64,000 bases of DNA from Anaerolineae bacterium (GCA_023384415.1 JAHDWJ010000011.1:62001-126000), one strand, 5' to 3'; shown: positions 1-9,327, numbered from the stretch's first letter. Numbers and translations: made by a program. Notes: generated by a model not told the origin, from the letters alone.

Positions 1-733
1 GACAGGCACAGGCACCCTCAGCATCTTTGGTTACCAGATGCGCTTTAACCTCGCCGATGGCTTTCCCCTGGTCACAACCAAAAAACTTCATCTCCGCTCC
101 ATCATCCATGAACTGCTCTGGTTCTTACGCGGCGAGACCAATGTCAGTTATTTGCATCAACACAATGTCACCATTTGGGATGAATGGGCCGATGAGCGAG
201 GGGAGCTAGGGCCTATTTATGGCTACCAGTGGCGTTCCTGGCCAACCCCAGATGGGACAGCCATTGACCAGATGAGCCAGCTCGTTTCCCAACTGCGGCA
301 AAATCCAGACAGCCGCCGTCATATCATCAGCGCGTGGAACGTGGCGGATATTCCGCGTATGGCTCTACCCCCATGTCATTGTCTGTTTCAATTTTATGTA
401 GCCGAAGGCAAACTTTCCTGCCAGTTGTATCAGCGCAGCGCGGATATTTTTCTGGGTGTCCCTTTTAACATCGCCTCTTATGCTTTATTGACCCTTATGT
501 TGGCCCAGGTAAGCGGTTATGAACCGGGCGAGTTTGTTCATACCTTTGGCGATGCCCATCTTTACCTGAATCATTTAGAGCAGGTACAGCTTCAGCTAGA
601 GCGTGAGCCATACCCTCTGCCAGTGATGTGCCTGAACCCAACGGTAAAGGAACTATTCGCTTTCACCTATGACGATTTCCTTTTGGAAGGGTACCAATCC
701 CATCCGCGGATTGTCGCCCCGATTGCTGTTTGA
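1..733 (+). CDS. thyA: Thymidylate synthase, 5'-truncated by window edge
   Basis: Catalyses reductive methylation of dUMP to dTMP with 5,10-methylene-THF in the cytosol. The reading frame is open from the first bases (frame starting at base 2) and already encodes the conserved RTGTGT-type folate/phosphate loop, so the true start lies upstream; the Met at 38 is internal. Visible ThyA motifs include [14 protein letters not shown], the catalytic Cys in [10 protein letters not shown], the phosphate-binding [17 protein letters not shown] and the C-terminal APIAV-type tail. About 244 residues are present of the usual roughly 264. It is followed by 163 bp before the next gene. Identification is firm; only the N-terminus is missing. 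Confidence 0.97.
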   Translation, partial: TGTGTLSIFGYQMRFNLADGFPLVTTKKLHLRSIIHELLWFLRGETNVSYLHQHNVTIWDEWADERGELGPIYGYQWRSWPTPDGTAIDQMSQLVSQLRQNPDSRRHIISAWNVADIPRMALPPCHCLFQFYVAEGKLSCQLYQRSADIFLGVPFNIASYALLTLMLAQVSGYEPGEFVHTFGDAHLYLNHLEQVQLQLEREPYPLPVMCLNPTVKELFAFTYDDFLLEGYQSHPRIVAPIAV

Positions 734-896
734 GCCGTTTTGCGGGCAGCAAGCATAATCTGAGATTTTTTTGCTTTATCGCCGCGCCGACTATAGATTC
801 GTCAGCGGCCGCAATCCCGCTATAATCCCCACAATCAATGTCGGCATAAAAAATGCCGCACATTGTCCACAGCAGCAAACACAACCTGGAGAAGTT

Positions 897-1292
897 ATGG
901 TTGACCGCAATACCCTACCCACCATTGTTTACGTCGAAGACGAAATCGCCATCATCAACCTGTTACGTGAATCCCTGACCATGCTCAAAATGCCCGTAAA
1001 CCTGATTGGTGTCAACAATGTCAACTCAGGCCTACAGATCATCCGCAGCCAACGCCCTGATCTCATCATCTTAGATTTAATGCTGCCAGGGCGCAGTGGT
1101 TGGGACCTGGTTTATGAACTGCGGTCTGATCCGCTCCTGGCTGATTTACCGGTTATCATCCTCTCCGTCAAACGGCCTGAAGATGAAACGGTGGAAGGGT
1201 TTCCCGTAGGCCAGGTGCAGGAATTTATGACTAAACCATTTTCAGTTATTGAGTTGGGCAACAAAATTAAACAATATTTGCCCACTACCTGA
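897..1292 (+). CDS. Single-domain response regulator (CheY-like receiver)
   Basis: A 131-residue stand-alone receiver domain that would relay phosphotransfer signals in the cytosol. The ATG at 897 is chosen because it follows a GGAGAAG ribosome-binding site at about 888-894 and gives a normal receiver N-terminus; longer in-frame starts would add non-conserved sequence. Acidic residues Glu14-Asp15-Glu16 follow the first strand, the phosphoacceptor is Asp60 in LIILDLMLPG, a Ser lies in the fourth strand (ILSVK) and the conserved Lys is in MTKPF. No output domain is fused, so it probably acts through protein contact. The next gene starts 8 bp later, so the two are probably co-transcribed. No cognate kinase is in the window. 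Confidence 0.88.
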   Translation: MVDRNTLPTIVYVEDEIAIINLLRESLTMLKMPVNLIGVNNVNSGLQIIRSQRPDLIILDLMLPGRSGWDLVYELRSDPLLADLPVIILSVKRPEDETVEGFPVGQVQEFMTKPFSVIELGNKIKQYLPTT

Positions 1293-1300
1293 CGATTATT

Positions 1301-2530
1301 ATGCGCCCCTGGCTGCGCCGCCTAGTTGTTATCCTATTTGTTGTGAGCATCGCTGGTTTTGTCCTTGTCATGGCCTGGCCTGGTTTAGGGGCACAGGGGG
1401 CTAATTTGTTGCGGCCGCTTATTGGTAATCAAGGGGTAGCCGCTTTAGAAACGGTCTATTTTACCGTTCAGGATGGGCTAAAAAAGTGGCAGTACCGGCT
1501 GGGGTTGACCCAGCCAGAGACTCCCTGGGAAGTGGCCCCTGTGCCAACCCCTTTGCCACTTCCCTCATTCACGCCAACCGCACCCCCCCCAACTGTGGTC
1601 CAGGTCGTGGTAGAGATGACGCCTACCGCTATCCCATCCCCAACCTTACCCCCCACCGAAACACCTATACCCACTCCCACCCCCTGGCAGCCCGATCTGG
1701 TTTCCCCGATGGGTACCTTAGCCGGTGAAGGTATCTGGTCACCCTATTTGTATAGCCCTGACAGCCTGACGGTCGCTTACCGCACCTTCTTACAACCTGA
1801 CCCAGATCGCCCCTTTGCCCTGGCCGCCGTGGTCGCCTTTGATATGCGTCAGACAGAGCTACATTTTGTCCTGGGCACGGAAGAGCCGGGGGTGGCTGGC
1901 GGGCCGCGTGGCTTTGGACGCATCCCTGAGCAGCATAAACAGGCTGGCTTTTTATTGGCCGCGTTTAATGGGGGGTTTCAGACCACGCACGGCAATTTTG
2001 GGGCGATGGCCGATGGTATTCTGGCCGTGCCAGCCCGTGATGGGTTTGGCACCGTAGCCATGTATGAAGATGGTTCAATCGCCATTGGGGCCTGGGGGGA
2101 AGATATTGTTGAAAGAGATGATCTGGTGGCCTGGCGGCAAAATGGTCGGCTGGTGATTCACCGCGGAGTGGTCAATGAGCGGGTCTTTAACAATTCGCTG
2201 GCCGATTGGGGCGGGACGATTAACGGCGAAATTGTAACCTGGCGCTCTGGGTTGGCTATTAGCCAGGATCGGCAGGTGCTTTATTATGTGGCTGGCCCCA
2301 GTCTCAGTATGCCCATTTTAGCCCAGGTGATGCTGCAAATAGGGGCTGCCAATGGGCTTTTGCTCGATATCAATGCTTCCTGGGTTCATTTTACGGCGAT
2401 TGAAGCGGCCGCAGATGGCACTTTGTTGGCTGTTCCCCTGTTTCCGCAAGGCATGGAAACGCTGCTTGATCGTTACCTGCGGCCGCACCGCCGTGACTTT
2501 TTTTACCTGACAATGGGTTCATCCGATTAG
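1301..2530 (+). CDS. Membrane-anchored phosphodiester glycosidase (NAGPA/DUF2233)-like protein
   Basis: A 409-residue protein with an N-terminal membrane segment (about residues 9-27), a Pro/Thr-rich linker (about 75-130, PTPLPLPSFTPTAP and similar) and a C-terminal domain of about 270 residues placed outside the cell. That domain has features of the phosphodiester glycosidase fold: AFNGGFQTTHGNFGAMADG, a DGS turn, and a late LLLDINASWVHF segment resembling the conserved Asp/Asn-Gly-Gly-Ser region. Members of the family hydrolyse N-acetylglucosamine-1-phosphodiesters, and bacterial homologues are often envelope proteins of unknown substrate. It sits 8 bp after the response regulator with a weak ribosome-binding site. 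The family assignment is moderate and the substrate unknown. Confidence 0.6.
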   Translation: MRPWLRRLVVILFVVSIAGFVLVMAWPGLGAQGANLLRPLIGNQGVAALETVYFTVQDGLKKWQYRLGLTQPETPWEVAPVPTPLPLPSFTPTAPPPTVVQVVVEMTPTAIPSPTLPPTETPIPTPTPWQPDLVSPMGTLAGEGIWSPYLYSPDSLTVAYRTFLQPDPDRPFALAAVVAFDMRQTELHFVLGTEEPGVAGGPRGFGRIPEQHKQAGFLLAAFNGGFQTTHGNFGAMADGILAVPARDGFGTVAMYEDGSIAIGAWGEDIVERDDLVAWRQNGRLVIHRGVVNERVFNNSLADWGGTINGEIVTWRSGLAISQDRQVLYYVAGPSLSMPILAQVMLQIGAANGLLLDINASWVHFTAIEAAADGTLLAVPLFPQGMETLLDRYLRPHRRDFFYLTMGSSD

Positions 2531-2538
2531 CCCCCCCT

Positions 2539-2566
2539 TTGACACCCTTGCCCACAATGTTACAAT
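2539..2566 (+). promoter_or_regulatory. Sigma70-type promoter for yqeY operon
   Basis: TTGACA at 2539-2544 and TACAAT at 2561-2566 are separated by 16 bp, a near-consensus housekeeping promoter. It lies just after the stop of the preceding gene and about 125 bp before yqeY, which fits transcription of yqeY-pgpH-ybeY-dgkA as one unit. Confidence 0.7.
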
Positions 2567-2691
2567 CTTAAAAAGATGGATGATGAAGAGCCTGCCTGGA
2601 GCATGTCGAAAAGATGGCAGGTGGATGTAGATTGTTTAGACAAGCACCCCATCTTTGGTAATCCATCGTTCGTATCTGCCTGAGGTAAGTT

Positions 2692-3138
2692 ATGAGCCTG
2701 AAAGAAAAGTTACACAATGATATGAAGAGTGCCATGCGGGAAGGAGCAACTGTTAAGCGAGATGTGCTGCGGCTGCTGCTGGCGGCCATCAAACAAACAG
2801 AAGTAGATGGCGGCAAACCACTGGATGATGCTGGGGTGACAGATTTGCTGTTGAAGCAGGTCAAACAGCGCCGGGAGAGCATCACCGACTATGGAAAAGC
2901 CGGGCGCACGGACGCGGCCGCACAAGAGGAGCGGGATATTGCCATCATTGAACAATACCTGCCCCAAATGATGAGCCGGGCTGAAATTGAAACGTTGGTC
3001 GCGGCCGCCCTTGCTCATCTTAACATCAGCAGCAGCAAAGAGATGGGGCGGCTTATGGGCTACCTCATGCCGCAAATCAAAGGCAAGGCTGATGGTCGGC
3101 TGGTTAATGAAGTCGTGAAAGCCCAATTGGCTGGCTAA
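2692..3138 (+). CDS. yqeY: GatB/YqeY domain-containing protein
   Basis: A 148-residue cytosolic protein matching the YqeY family along its full length. It is helical and Lys/Glu-rich, starting SLKEKLHNDMKSAMREG, followed by KRDVLRLLLAAIKQTEVD and the C-terminal GRLMGYLMPQIKGKADGRLV that resembles the tRNA-binding tail domain of the GatB amidotransferase subunit. Stand-alone members may bind tRNA or act in tRNA-dependent amidation, but no catalytic role is established. The ATG at 2692 has a GAGG ribosome-binding site about 7 bp upstream. It is followed after 11 bp by pgpH, an arrangement common in bacteria. Confidence 0.92.
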   Translation: MSLKEKLHNDMKSAMREGATVKRDVLRLLLAAIKQTEVDGGKPLDDAGVTDLLLKQVKQRRESITDYGKAGRTDAAAQEERDIAIIEQYLPQMMSRAEIETLVAAALAHLNISSSKEMGRLMGYLMPQIKGKADGRLVNEVVKAQLAG

Positions 3139-3149
3139 GATAGTTTTTT

Positions 3150-5390
3150 ATGGTAACAGACAGCGAACAAAAAATTCCCTGGCAGGAACGGCTTTGGGTT
3201 TTTATTGAGGGTTCTATTCTCTGGTTGTTCATTATTACCCTTACCCTTAGCTTCACCGTCATCCTGGCTCTAAACACCTCGCTAACCCCCCGTGTCGAGG
3301 TGCGTGAAGGGCAGCCCTCCATGGTGCCGGTAGTTGCCCCGCGTTCGATTGCCTTTGAAAGCAATGAGCTAACCCGCAAAGCCCGTGAGCTAGCGGCCGC
3401 TAATGTCAACGATGTTTATGATCCCCCTTCTGCGGCTATTGGTCGCAGCCAAAATGATTTAGCCCGCGATATTTTTGCCTTCGTTGATACCGTGCGGGCA
3501 GATACTCTAGCCAGCCCGGCTACCAAAATCAACTATCTAAAAGCCATTACCTATATTCGCCTGGAAGATGAAGTGGCTGAAGATTTGGTCGTTATGAGTG
3601 GGGAAGCCTACGAAACAACCAAAGCGGATATTCTGCGGATCATTCAGGTTATGATGCGAAACCAAATCCGAGATGTAGATTTGAATGATTCCCGCCGGCA
3701 GGCCCGTTTAGAAGCCAGCTTTGATCTTTCTCCCCAGCAAGAACGTGTTGTTACCAGCATAGCCCCTCAATTTGTCGTGGCAAATAGCTTTTTTAACGAA
3801 GAGCAAACGCAATCTCAACGACAAGCGGCCGCGGAGAGGATCCCGGTTCAGATTCAAGAAGTACGCCAGGGAGAGATGATTGTGCGTGTTGGGGAGTTGG
3901 TTACCAAAGAGCATGTTGAAACCCTGACCGAACTAGATTTATTACAACAAGAGCGACGCTGGCAAGATATTGTTAGCTTTTTTACCGCTTCCCTTATGGC
4001 CGTCACCCTCATCACCTTCTATTGGCAGCAATTTCATCCCCGTCTGCGGGAGGTGGTGCGGTATTGGTTCCTCTTTGGTTTGCTTATTCTTCTCTTTGTC
4101 TTTGCCGCTCGCTTTATGATCCCTGGACGTACCGTGCTGGCCTACTTGTACCCCGCGGCCGCGCTCTCCTTGCTCCTGGCTATTATTTTTGATAAACGGC
4201 TTGCCCTCATCGTTACCATCATCCTGGCAACTATCGTTGGCCTCATCGCTAATAATTCGCTAGAAATTGCTGTCTACACCGCTGCTGGGGGGCTGCTGGC
4301 GGTTCTCACCTTAACCGATACCATTCGTATCAATGCCGTATTCCGCGCCGGATTGATGGCCGCTCTGGGCAACATGGCGACAATTCTCGTTTTTCGCCTG
4401 CCGCAAAATATGGAACCTCTGGAACTATTAGAGCTGCTGCTGGTGGGGCTGCTCAGTGGTATCTTTGCCGCCAGCCTCACCATTGGCGGTTTTTATCTGG
4501 CCGGGAGTTTGTTTGGGGTTATCACGACTGTGCAGCTTCAAGACCTTTCCCGACTGGATCATCCACTGCTGAAGGAGCTGCTGCGCCGCGCTCCCGGTAC
4601 CTACCACCATAGTATCATGGTAGCTAACCTGGCCGAGCAGGCGGCTGAACGAATCAAAGCCAACAGCACTCTGGTTCGGGTTGGCGCGTTTTACCATGAT
4701 ATTGGTAAGATGAACCGCCCCCCCTTCTTTACGGAAAACCAGGACGGCATAAGCCCCCATGATTCTTTGGACCCATACAGCAGTGCCCGCATCATCATGA
4801 GCCATGTCACCGATGGGTTGAGTTTAGCCAGACAACACCGCTTACCGGATCGCATTCGTGATTTTATTGCCGAACATCATGGGAATCGAGTTGTGTCTGT
4901 TTTTTACAAGAAAGCCCTGGCTCAGGCTGGGGAAGCAGGTGCAGAATCGGTGGAGAAAAAGCGGTTTCAATACCCTGGGCCGCGGCCGCGCTCCCGTGAA
5001 ACCGGTATTGTAGCTTTGGCTGATGCGGTTGAAGCCGCCTCGACCGCTGTCCGCCCAGATACGGAAATGGCTATTGAAAAGTTGGTCAATGCCATTGTTG
5101 AGGATCATCTAAAGGAAAATCAGCTAGATAATGCCAATTTAACGCTTGGGGATCTCCGGCAAATCCGGGAATCATTTAGTGAGACCCTCAAGGGCCGTTT
5201 TCATGTGCGGATCAAATATCCCGGCAATGAGGCTTTGCTGGCGGCGAATCAAAACCCAGATTTGCCTCCCCTGGAATTGCCAGCCAACGCCTCTTCTGCT
5301 CTGGATTTGTCAGTTAGCTCCCCTATTCCCCCGCAGCGATCAGAGAAAGACGCTGTTTTGCTTTCTTCACCTACCCGCTCATCAGATTAG
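3150..5390 (+). CDS. pgpH: 7TM-HD family phosphohydrolase (PgpH-like c-di-AMP phosphodiesterase)
   Basis: A 746-residue membrane protein with the order expected for PgpH/7TMR-HD proteins. It has an N-terminal membrane anchor (about 22-44), a large extracytoplasmic domain (about 45-275, with the VGELVTKEHVETL motif), a block of about seven membrane helices (about 275-465), and a cytosolic HD domain from about residue 480. HD motif residues are seen in the GTYHHSIMVANL and AFYHDIGKMNRP segments, with a further EHHGN motif. The family hydrolyses cyclic di-AMP to pApA. The Pro/Ser-rich C-terminal tail (about 690-746) is not conserved. It lies between yqeY and ybeY, where PgpH is often found; phoH and era, frequent neighbours elsewhere, are absent. 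Confidence 0.92.
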   Translation: MVTDSEQKIPWQERLWVFIEGSILWLFIITLTLSFTVILALNTSLTPRVEVREGQPSMVPVVAPRSIAFESNELTRKARELAAANVNDVYDPPSAAIGRSQNDLARDIFAFVDTVRADTLASPATKINYLKAITYIRLEDEVAEDLVVMSGEAYETTKADILRIIQVMMRNQIRDVDLNDSRRQARLEASFDLSPQQERVVTSIAPQFVVANSFFNEEQTQSQRQAAAERIPVQIQEVRQGEMIVRVGELVTKEHVETLTELDLLQQERRWQDIVSFFTASLMAVTLITFYWQQFHPRLREVVRYWFLFGLLILLFVFAARFMIPGRTVLAYLYPAAALSLLLAIIFDKRLALIVTIILATIVGLIANNSLEIAVYTAAGGLLAVLTLTDTIRINAVFRAGLMAALGNMATILVFRLPQNMEPLELLELLLVGLLSGIFAASLTIGGFYLAGSLFGVITTVQLQDLSRLDHPLLKELLRRAPGTYHHSIMVANLAEQAAERIKANSTLVRVGAFYHDIGKMNRPPFFTENQDGISPHDSLDPYSSARIIMSHVTDGLSLARQHRLPDRIRDFIAEHHGNRVVSVFYKKALAQAGEAGAESVEKKRFQYPGPRPRSRETGIVALADAVEAASTAVRPDTEMAIEKLVNAIVEDHLKENQLDNANLTLGDLRQIRESFSETLKGRFHVRIKYPGNEALLAANQNPDLPPLELPANASSALDLSVSSPIPPQRSEKDAVLLSSPTRSSD

Positions 5391-5420
5391 TTTCTTCTTC
5401 ACTTTTTCCCGTTACCTCCG

Positions 5421-5888
5421 ATGTATCACCTCACGCTGCAAACAGAGCTGCCGGTAGCTCCAGAACATGAAGAGGCGATAAGGCAGGCGGCCGCGGCCGC
5501 GCTGACCCACCAAAACGTCTCGCCCCCGGTCGGGTTGACCATCTTGCTTGCGGATGATGATACCCTGCACCAATTAAACCGGGATTACCGGGGGGTAGAT
5601 GGCCCAACTGATGTGCTTAGTTTTCCTCTGGCGGCTGAGCAGCCTGGGTCTGGGGTGCTTTACCTGGGTGATATTGCCATTTCTGTTCCTTATGCTGACC
5701 GGCAAGCGGCCGCAGAAGGGCACCCTCTCCTGGCTGAGCTGCAGCTGTTAACGGTTCATGCGCTATTGCACCTGCTGGGATATGATCACACCGAACCCCA
5801 AGAGAAGGCTGATATGTGGGCGGCTCAGGCGGAAATTTTGCATTCCCTGGGGTCTGCTTTAACCAATCCACCAGATGAGGAAGGATGA
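5421..5888 (+). CDS. ybeY: Endoribonuclease YbeY (rRNA maturation factor)
   Basis: A 155-residue zinc-dependent endoribonuclease that takes part in 16S rRNA 3' maturation and ribosome quality control. The metal-binding signature H-x3-H-x5-H is intact in VHALLHLLGYDHTEP, preceded by the family motifs LNRDYRGVDGPTDVLSFPL and YLGDIAIS. Length and motif order are normal. It starts 30 bp after pgpH and ends 3 bp before the next start codon, so it is part of the same operon. Confidence 0.96.
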   Translation: MYHLTLQTELPVAPEHEEAIRQAAAAALTHQNVSPPVGLTILLADDDTLHQLNRDYRGVDGPTDVLSFPLAAEQPGSGVLYLGDIAISVPYADRQAAAEGHPLLAELQLLTVHALLHLLGYDHTEPQEKADMWAAQAEILHSLGSALTNPPDEEG

Positions 5889-5891
5889 GTT

Positions 5892-6290
5892 ATGAGGGAT
5901 GAATCACGATCAACTTTCTCGTTGAAACAGCGATTGTTGAGTTTTCGTTTTGCTTTTTCGGGTTGGGTATATGTGCTGCGTACCCAGCACAACGCCTGGA
6001 TTCATGCGGTGGCTTCGGTGTTGGTTTTCGCCCTGGCTTTGTGGCTGCGGCTGCCCCGGCTTGATTGGGCGGTATTGATTTTGACCATCATGGCTGTCTG
6101 GATGGCTGAATTTATGAACACGGCTATTGAGGCGGTCGTGGATATGAGTATGCCTGACCCCCACCCCCTGGCGAAGGTGGCTAAAGATGTCGCGGCCGCG
6201 GCCGTGCTGGTAGGTGCGTGTGGGGCTGTGCTAATTGGGCTGCTTATCCTGGGACCGCCGCTGTTGGCACGGGTAGGGTGGGGCAGTTAA
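5892..6290 (+). CDS. dgkA: Diacylglycerol/undecaprenol kinase family protein
   Basis: A 132-residue integral membrane kinase of the DgkA family, which in Gram-positive-type bacteria phosphorylates undecaprenol or diacylglycerol. Three hydrophobic segments are visible (about 38-58, 62-80 and 107-127). The signature region EFMNTAIEAVVDMSMPDPHPLAKVAKD, with its Glu, Asn, Asp and Lys residues, is intact. The start ATG lies 3 bp after the ybeY stop, indicating translational coupling. The yqeY-pgpH-ybeY-dgkA operon ends here, and the next gene converges on it. Confidence 0.93.
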   Translation: MRDESRSTFSLKQRLLSFRFAFSGWVYVLRTQHNAWIHAVASVLVFALALWLRLPRLDWAVLILTIMAVWMAEFMNTAIEAVVDMSMPDPHPLAKVAKDVAAAAVLVGACGAVLIGLLILGPPLLARVGWGS

Positions 6291-6323
6291 CAGTCAGCCT
6301 AAAACGATGATAGCGATCACGAC

Positions 6324-6370
6324 AACTCTAAATTCTAAACTCTAAACTCGAAACTATAAACTATAAACTC
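6324..6370. repeat. Degenerate heptamer tract (AAACTC/TAAACTA)
   Basis: Six to seven degenerate copies of a 7-bp unit, (T/G)AAACT(C/A), fill the space between the converging dgkA and rmlC-like genes and run into the rmlC-like stop codon. Similar GAAACT-type tracts occur at 21951-22000, 48058-48090, 52871-52890 and 56996-57015. Confidence 0.7.
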
Positions 6371-6885
6371 ACCTCTCTCATCCGGGGATTGGCCATATCT
6401 CTGGGTGAGACGATAGGATTTTTTACCCCCCAATCCAGGTTTAATTCCGGGTCATTCCACAAAACCCCAAACTCATCCCGGCTGTCATAATAGTTGTCCA
6501 CAATATAGGTCATGGTGGCGTTGGTGAGGGCAGCAAACCCGTGAGCCACCCCCACGGGGATAAACAGACCAATGGGGTTAGCCTCCCCCATGTCCAGGGT
6601 TAAAGAGGCGCGAAAGGTGGGGGATTGCGGCCGCAAATCCACCATCACCGCCCGAATCATCCCCCGGGGCACATACCAATAGTCTACTTGATGAAAATGG
6701 TAATGCAGCCCCCGCACCACCCCTTGCCGGGATTCAGAGCGGTTGGTTTGGACAATATCCCAGCTTCGTTGGGGAAACCATTCTTTGCGGAACGTTTCCA
6801 CAAAAAAGCCACGATCATCTTGCCACAGCTTCAGCCGGGCGATTTGCACACCGTCAATAAGGGGGGATGGTTCAATGATACTCAT
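6361..6885 (-). CDS. dTDP-4-dehydrorhamnose 3,5-epimerase (RmlC) family protein
   Basis: A 174-residue cupin of the RmlC family, which epimerises dTDP-4-keto-6-deoxysugars for rhamnose and related surface polysaccharides. Visible motifs are DDRGFFVETFR, the catalytic His region GVVRGLHYH, IPVGVAHGFAALT, and the tyrosine-bearing YIVDNYYD followed by WNDPELNLDW. All are in the expected order and the length is normal. No other dTDP-sugar genes are adjacent, so the exact substrate is open. The C-terminal end abuts the AAACT repeat tract, and the stop codon lies in it. Confidence 0.88.
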   Translation of the reverse strand: MSIIEPSPLIDGVQIARLKLWQDDRGFFVETFRKEWFPQRSWDIVQTNRSESRQGVVRGLHYHFHQVDYWYVPRGMIRAVMVDLRPQSPTFRASLTLDMGEANPIGLFIPVGVAHGFAALTNATMTYIVDNYYDSRDEFGVLWNDPELNLDWGVKNPIVSPRDMANPRMREVSL

Positions 6886-6920
6886 ATCAGTTGATTGTAA
6901 ATAAGATTGTTCATTTGCAC

Positions 6921-6954
6921 AAAAAAACCGGGCCTCACATGAGACCCGGTTTTT
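6921..6954. terminator. Bidirectional intrinsic terminator
   Basis: An 11-bp dyad (ACCGGGCCTCA at 6927-6937 with TGAGACCCGGT at 6940-6950, one mismatch) is flanked by A7 on the left and T5 on the right. It can serve the minus-strand subtilisin gene that ends at 7031. Confidence 0.8.
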
Positions 6955-7030
6955 GGTTGTTTGGAATGCGGATTTTCAGGATTTATGGATAAGTGGGGCT
7001 GTTCAGAGCAATCTCCCTGATGAGCCGCTG

Positions 7031-9136
7031 TTACGGCGCGGCCGCGTGGCGTGGTCGTGCAGCTTCATCGGCATCAATAGGTGTGGCCGGTCCTGCCTCA
7101 TTGAATGAGGCCGATGCCTGGAAGCCAAAGCTATCAATAAACAGATTGCTGTTTAATGAGCTATCTGTTTCGGCCCGGACCTGAATCACGACTGATTGGT
7201 TAGCATAGGCCGAGAGGTTGATAACCTTTTTGACCCACCCTCCGGTATTGGCGCTGCTGCACAGGTTGTATGTGTTAACGGTCGTGCCATTAACCCGGAC
7301 ATAGGCGAAATCATACCCACATACGTCTTGTGAACCAATCCAATGCCAGTAGTACAGGTAAGGTGCGCTGGCCGGCACAGTCACCTGCTGCTGCACATAG
7401 CTGACATCATCATACTCACCCCCCAGCCAGCCATACCAACTGCCCCCATGGGCAGGTACCGGGCCAGAGCTAACGATAATCGGCCAGCCGTGGCTGGAAT
7501 ATTGTGACCAGCCAGTAGATCCACTCTCAAAGCCCGGGTTGACAAACGGATTCGTCGGTGCGGGCGAAGTTGGGGTTGCGGATGGGGTCGGGGTAGGCAA
7601 TGGCCTTTGCACTACCGGCAAATAATTGTAACTGTTTGGGGTTACCGGGGGCGGCACTAGCGGTTGCAGGGCACGGAAGACATCTACAATCCCAGTACCA
7701 CAAATGGTGGTATTACAGCTGCTGCCCCCTGGGAAAGGTCTGGCGGTTGTTTGCAGCTGATTAGCTACCTGGGCGGGGGTAAAGGCTGGTCGTAGGGCCA
7801 AAACCAATGAAGCAACCCCGGCAACATGGGGGGCCGCCATGCTTGTCCCCTGGTAATAAGCGTAGGTATGGCTGTTGTTGGGGGTGGTTGTGCCCGTATC
7901 CAGGGTAGAGAGAACGCCATTGCTGGAGATGACATTGGTTTCGCCACCAGGGCCGCTGATTTCTACCACAGCCCCATAATTGCTGTAGTAGGAGCGGCTG
8001 CCGGTGCGGCTGGTTGCCGATACGGTAATCACATTGTTGCAGTTGGCCGGGGTAAAGCCGCTGGCGTTGGCATTGCTGTTACCCGCCGCCACGACAACGG
8101 TGCTGCCCGCGGCCACAATGGCGTTGACAGCGTTTTGTGTGGCTGTAGAGCAACTGCCAGACCCACCCAGACTCAGGTTAAGCACCTTGGCTGGGTTACT
8201 GTTGTTAGGGACGCCGGTGACCGGTATTCCCGCAGACCAGACCATAGCATCAATAATATCCACCAATGAGCCACCACATCGGCCTAAAACCCGGGCCGGT
8301 AATATCTTGGCATGCCAGTTGACCCCGGCAATGCCTAAACTGTTATTGGTAGCCGCCCCAATGGTGCCAGCGACATGGGTGCCATGCCAGGAGCTGTTGC
8401 GGGGCGGGACGGCCCCACATTGGCCTGCTGTGTGCCAATCCCCTGGATCAGCCGGGTTAGGGTCGCGGCCGTCCCCATCATTGGCCGTAAATGGGTCGGT
8501 GATGAAGTCGTAACCGGGGACTGTTTTTCCGGCCAGGTCGTTGTGGGGCAAAATGCCGGTGTCAATGACAGCCACAACGGTGCTGGCTAACCCGGTGGTA
8601 ATGTCCCAGCCCGCGGCCGCATTGATCCCTTCAGAACTACCGGCGGTATAATGCAAATGCCACATGTTGCTCCATTGGGGGTCGTTGGGAATCAAGTCGG
8701 GAGCGACCAACATAGGTGCCCCTTCGCCAGTGTGGGTAAAGATGCGGTTGGGTTCGGCGAACTCAACCCCATGAACATCAGACAACGCGGCCGCAACCGC
8801 CACAATTTCCAGGTAGCTGATCCGTTCGGGCAGGCGCACCACGTGCATTCCCAGGGCCATCGGTTGGGCGTAGGTGACAGCCATGCCTGCGGCCGCGCTT
8901 AGTTCTGTCAGTTCGCCATTGTTTTCAGCATTCCCGGCTAATAACCGGTTCGCGGCCGCTTCATTCACAAATTTGATGATTAGCTGATCTAATGGGGGAG
9001 AATCAATATCGGCATCATTGATGATAAATGGGGCATCGGCATTAGCCTGAGAGGTGGACCCCCCTTTCAGACTAAGGGGAAAAAAGATAACAATTAAACA
9101 CAATAAAATAGCCGCATACGCCAATGTTTTTTTCAT
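7031..9136 (-). CDS. Secreted S8 subtilisin-like serine protease
   Basis: A 701-residue exported protease. It has a signal peptide (about 1-33), an inhibitor-I9-like propeptide region (about 45-140) and a subtilase domain (about 165-485) with the intact triad Asp (VVAVIDTG), His (SWHGTHVAG) and Ser (GTSMAAPHVAG). Then come a YLPVVQR motif, a Pro/Thr-rich linker (TPTPSATPTSPAP) and a C-terminal beta-sandwich-like domain (about 535-680, NPGFESGSTGW start), probably carbohydrate- or surface-binding. The ATG at 9136 has an AAGGAGTG ribosome-binding site. It probably digests external protein, including dead biomass. It reads away from the RING gene with 191 bp between. Confidence 0.95.
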   Translation of the reverse strand: MKKTLAYAAILLCLIVIFFPLSLKGGSTSQANADAPFIINDADIDSPPLDQLIIKFVNEAAANRLLAGNAENNGELTELSAAAGMAVTYAQPMALGMHVVRLPERISYLEIVAVAAALSDVHGVEFAEPNRIFTHTGEGAPMLVAPDLIPNDPQWSNMWHLHYTAGSSEGINAAAGWDITTGLASTVVAVIDTGILPHNDLAGKTVPGYDFITDPFTANDGDGRDPNPADPGDWHTAGQCGAVPPRNSSWHGTHVAGTIGAATNNSLGIAGVNWHAKILPARVLGRCGGSLVDIIDAMVWSAGIPVTGVPNNSNPAKVLNLSLGGSGSCSTATQNAVNAIVAAGSTVVVAAGNSNANASGFTPANCNNVITVSATSRTGSRSYYSNYGAVVEISGPGGETNVISSNGVLSTLDTGTTTPNNSHTYAYYQGTSMAAPHVAGVASLVLALRPAFTPAQVANQLQTTARPFPGGSSCNTTICGTGIVDVFRALQPLVPPPVTPNSYNYLPVVQRPLPTPTPSATPTSPAPTNPFVNPGFESGSTGWSQYSSHGWPIIVSSGPVPAHGGSWYGWLGGEYDDVSYVQQQVTVPASAPYLYYWHWIGSQDVCGYDFAYVRVNGTTVNTYNLCSSANTGGWVKKVINLSAYANQSVVIQVRAETDSSLNSNLFIDSFGFQASASFNEAGPATPIDADEAARPRHAAAP

Positions 9137-9287
9137 TATTCACTCCTTATACAGTAAGATAAATCATCCTATTTGGGCAAGCAAGAGCTGCACTTGCTCT
9201 CCATAGTTTAGCCACTTAACCGCAATATTTCAGTAAACTATGCAACCTTTGGCGAAAGGGGAGAAAGGGGCAGTGGGGCAACGTAGA

Positions 9288-9318
9288 GAATTGACAAATC
9301 TTCAAGAGTTGTCAATTC
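9288..9318. other. Inverted repeat after RING gene
   Basis: A perfect 10-bp inverted repeat, GAATTGACAA (9288-9297) and TTGTCAATTC (9309-9318), with an 11-base loop sits just beyond the RING gene stop and upstream of the subtilisin gene. It lacks a T-run on the minus strand, so it could be a weak terminator for the ubiquitin-like operon or an operator for the subtilisin. Confidence 0.5.
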
Positions 9319-9327
9319 TAAAAACTT

